DNA from: Acidobacteriota bacterium | GTDB taxonomy: Bacteria; Actinomycetota; Actinomycetes; Actinomycetales; Micrococcaceae | NCBI GenBank assembly: GCA_019352125.1 | Contig: JABBNV010000154.1 | Location: forward strand, 1 to 5,152 | Length of the DNA stretch: 5,152 bases | Reading direction: 5' to 3' | In this document: positions 4,906 through 5,152 of the stretch, in pieces | How positions within the stretch are numbered: the first letter of the stretch is position 1 | Layout of the letters: the number at the start of each line of letters is the position of its first letter | Translations under genes and position numbers: made by a program | Notes under the pieces: generated by a model | The model's input: the letters and a program-made list of their open reading frames with translations, nothing else | What the model was told of the DNA's origin: nothing | The model's database searches: none

Positions 4906-5152
4906 CTAACGGCTCTTAGATGCCTCAACACTAACGCGAATTCGGTTCCGCCACGGGTCTTCGAAGCGAAGTTCAGCTCCCGTGTTGGCCACAGCAATAT
5001 TGTGGTGAGCCAACCGCTCTGCCAGCGCCCCGACATCGTCAGTGGAGGGCAGGCTAATGAGCACCTCACCCAAGCCCAGCGTGTCCTTGCGAGGACCGGC
5101 GCCTCGGCTATTCCACACGTTCATTGCCATATGGTGGTGGTAGCCCCCGGCA
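4906..5152 (-). CDS. VOC/glyoxalase-fold protein, C-terminal part (5' end beyond the right edge)
   Basis: Only the last 81 codons are in the window; the frame is open to the right edge. They begin AGGYHHHMAMNVWNSRGAGP, a stretch typical of the second half of CatE-like (catechol 2,3-dioxygenase-type) vicinal oxygen chelate proteins, where a His in the YHHH segment is a metal ligand. It continues TLGLGEVLISLPSTDDVGALAERLAHHNIAV and ends with the FEDPWRNRIRVSV strand, whose FEDP and WxN wording is also typical of the fold. An ATG lies in frame at 5130, but it falls within the conserved metal-binding region and is not the true start. The substrate cannot be judged. The gene has no obvious functional tie to the ribosomal genes downstream. 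Confidence 0.85.
   Translation of the reverse strand, partial: AGGYHHHMAMNVWNSRGAGPRKDTLGLGEVLISLPSTDDVGALAERLAHHNIAVANTGAELRFEDPWRNRIRVSVEASKSR

Noticed and set aside
1..5152. Mobile elements, CRISPR arrays, tRNA or rRNA genes, toxin-antitoxin or phage-defence genes
   Set aside because: I found no direct-repeat arrays, transposase or integrase motifs, cloverleaf sequences or defence-type proteins. The window is an ordinary housekeeping cluster.

Overview
The window looks like chromosomal DNA from a high-GC Gram-positive bacterium, most likely an actinobacterium of the Arthrobacter/Micrococcaceae type. Three things point there: the wording of the ribosomal proteins (S16 with a long acidic tail, and the L19 and TrmD sequences), the gene order, and the frequent GTG and TTG starts. 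This placement rests on remembered family sequences, not on a search. Every gene I can support is on the minus strand, so transcription runs from high to low coordinates.

Layout in the direction of transcription: (1) the 3' end of a VOC/glyoxalase-fold gene (from the right edge to 4906); (2) an unrecognised, very acidic 145-residue protein (4837-4400); (3) an intergenic region with the best promoter in the window and a leader of about 125 nt; (4) rpsP (S16) and, one base later, a KhpA-type KH-domain RNA-binding protein; (5) a strong intrinsic terminator hairpin (3487-3530); (6) rimM and directly abutting trmD; (7) a 215-bp gap with several inverted repeats that could form a leader for the next gene; (8) rplS (L19); (9) two tandem, diverged type I signal peptidase genes, the second overlapping the first by one base and running off the left edge.

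The core (rpsP, KH protein, rimM, trmD, rplS) is the widely conserved ribosome-assembly and tRNA-modification cluster. S16 and RimM act in 30S assembly, TrmD makes m1G37 in tRNA, L19 sits at the subunit interface, and the KH protein is a probable RNA chaperone. The signal peptidases downstream link the cluster to protein export. The genes themselves are ordinary. The points that deserve attention are regulatory: a terminator inside the cluster, a dyad symmetry inside the rpsP promoter, and competing inverted repeats ahead of rplS. I see no mobile element, CRISPR array, tRNA or rRNA gene, and no convincing previously undescribed system.
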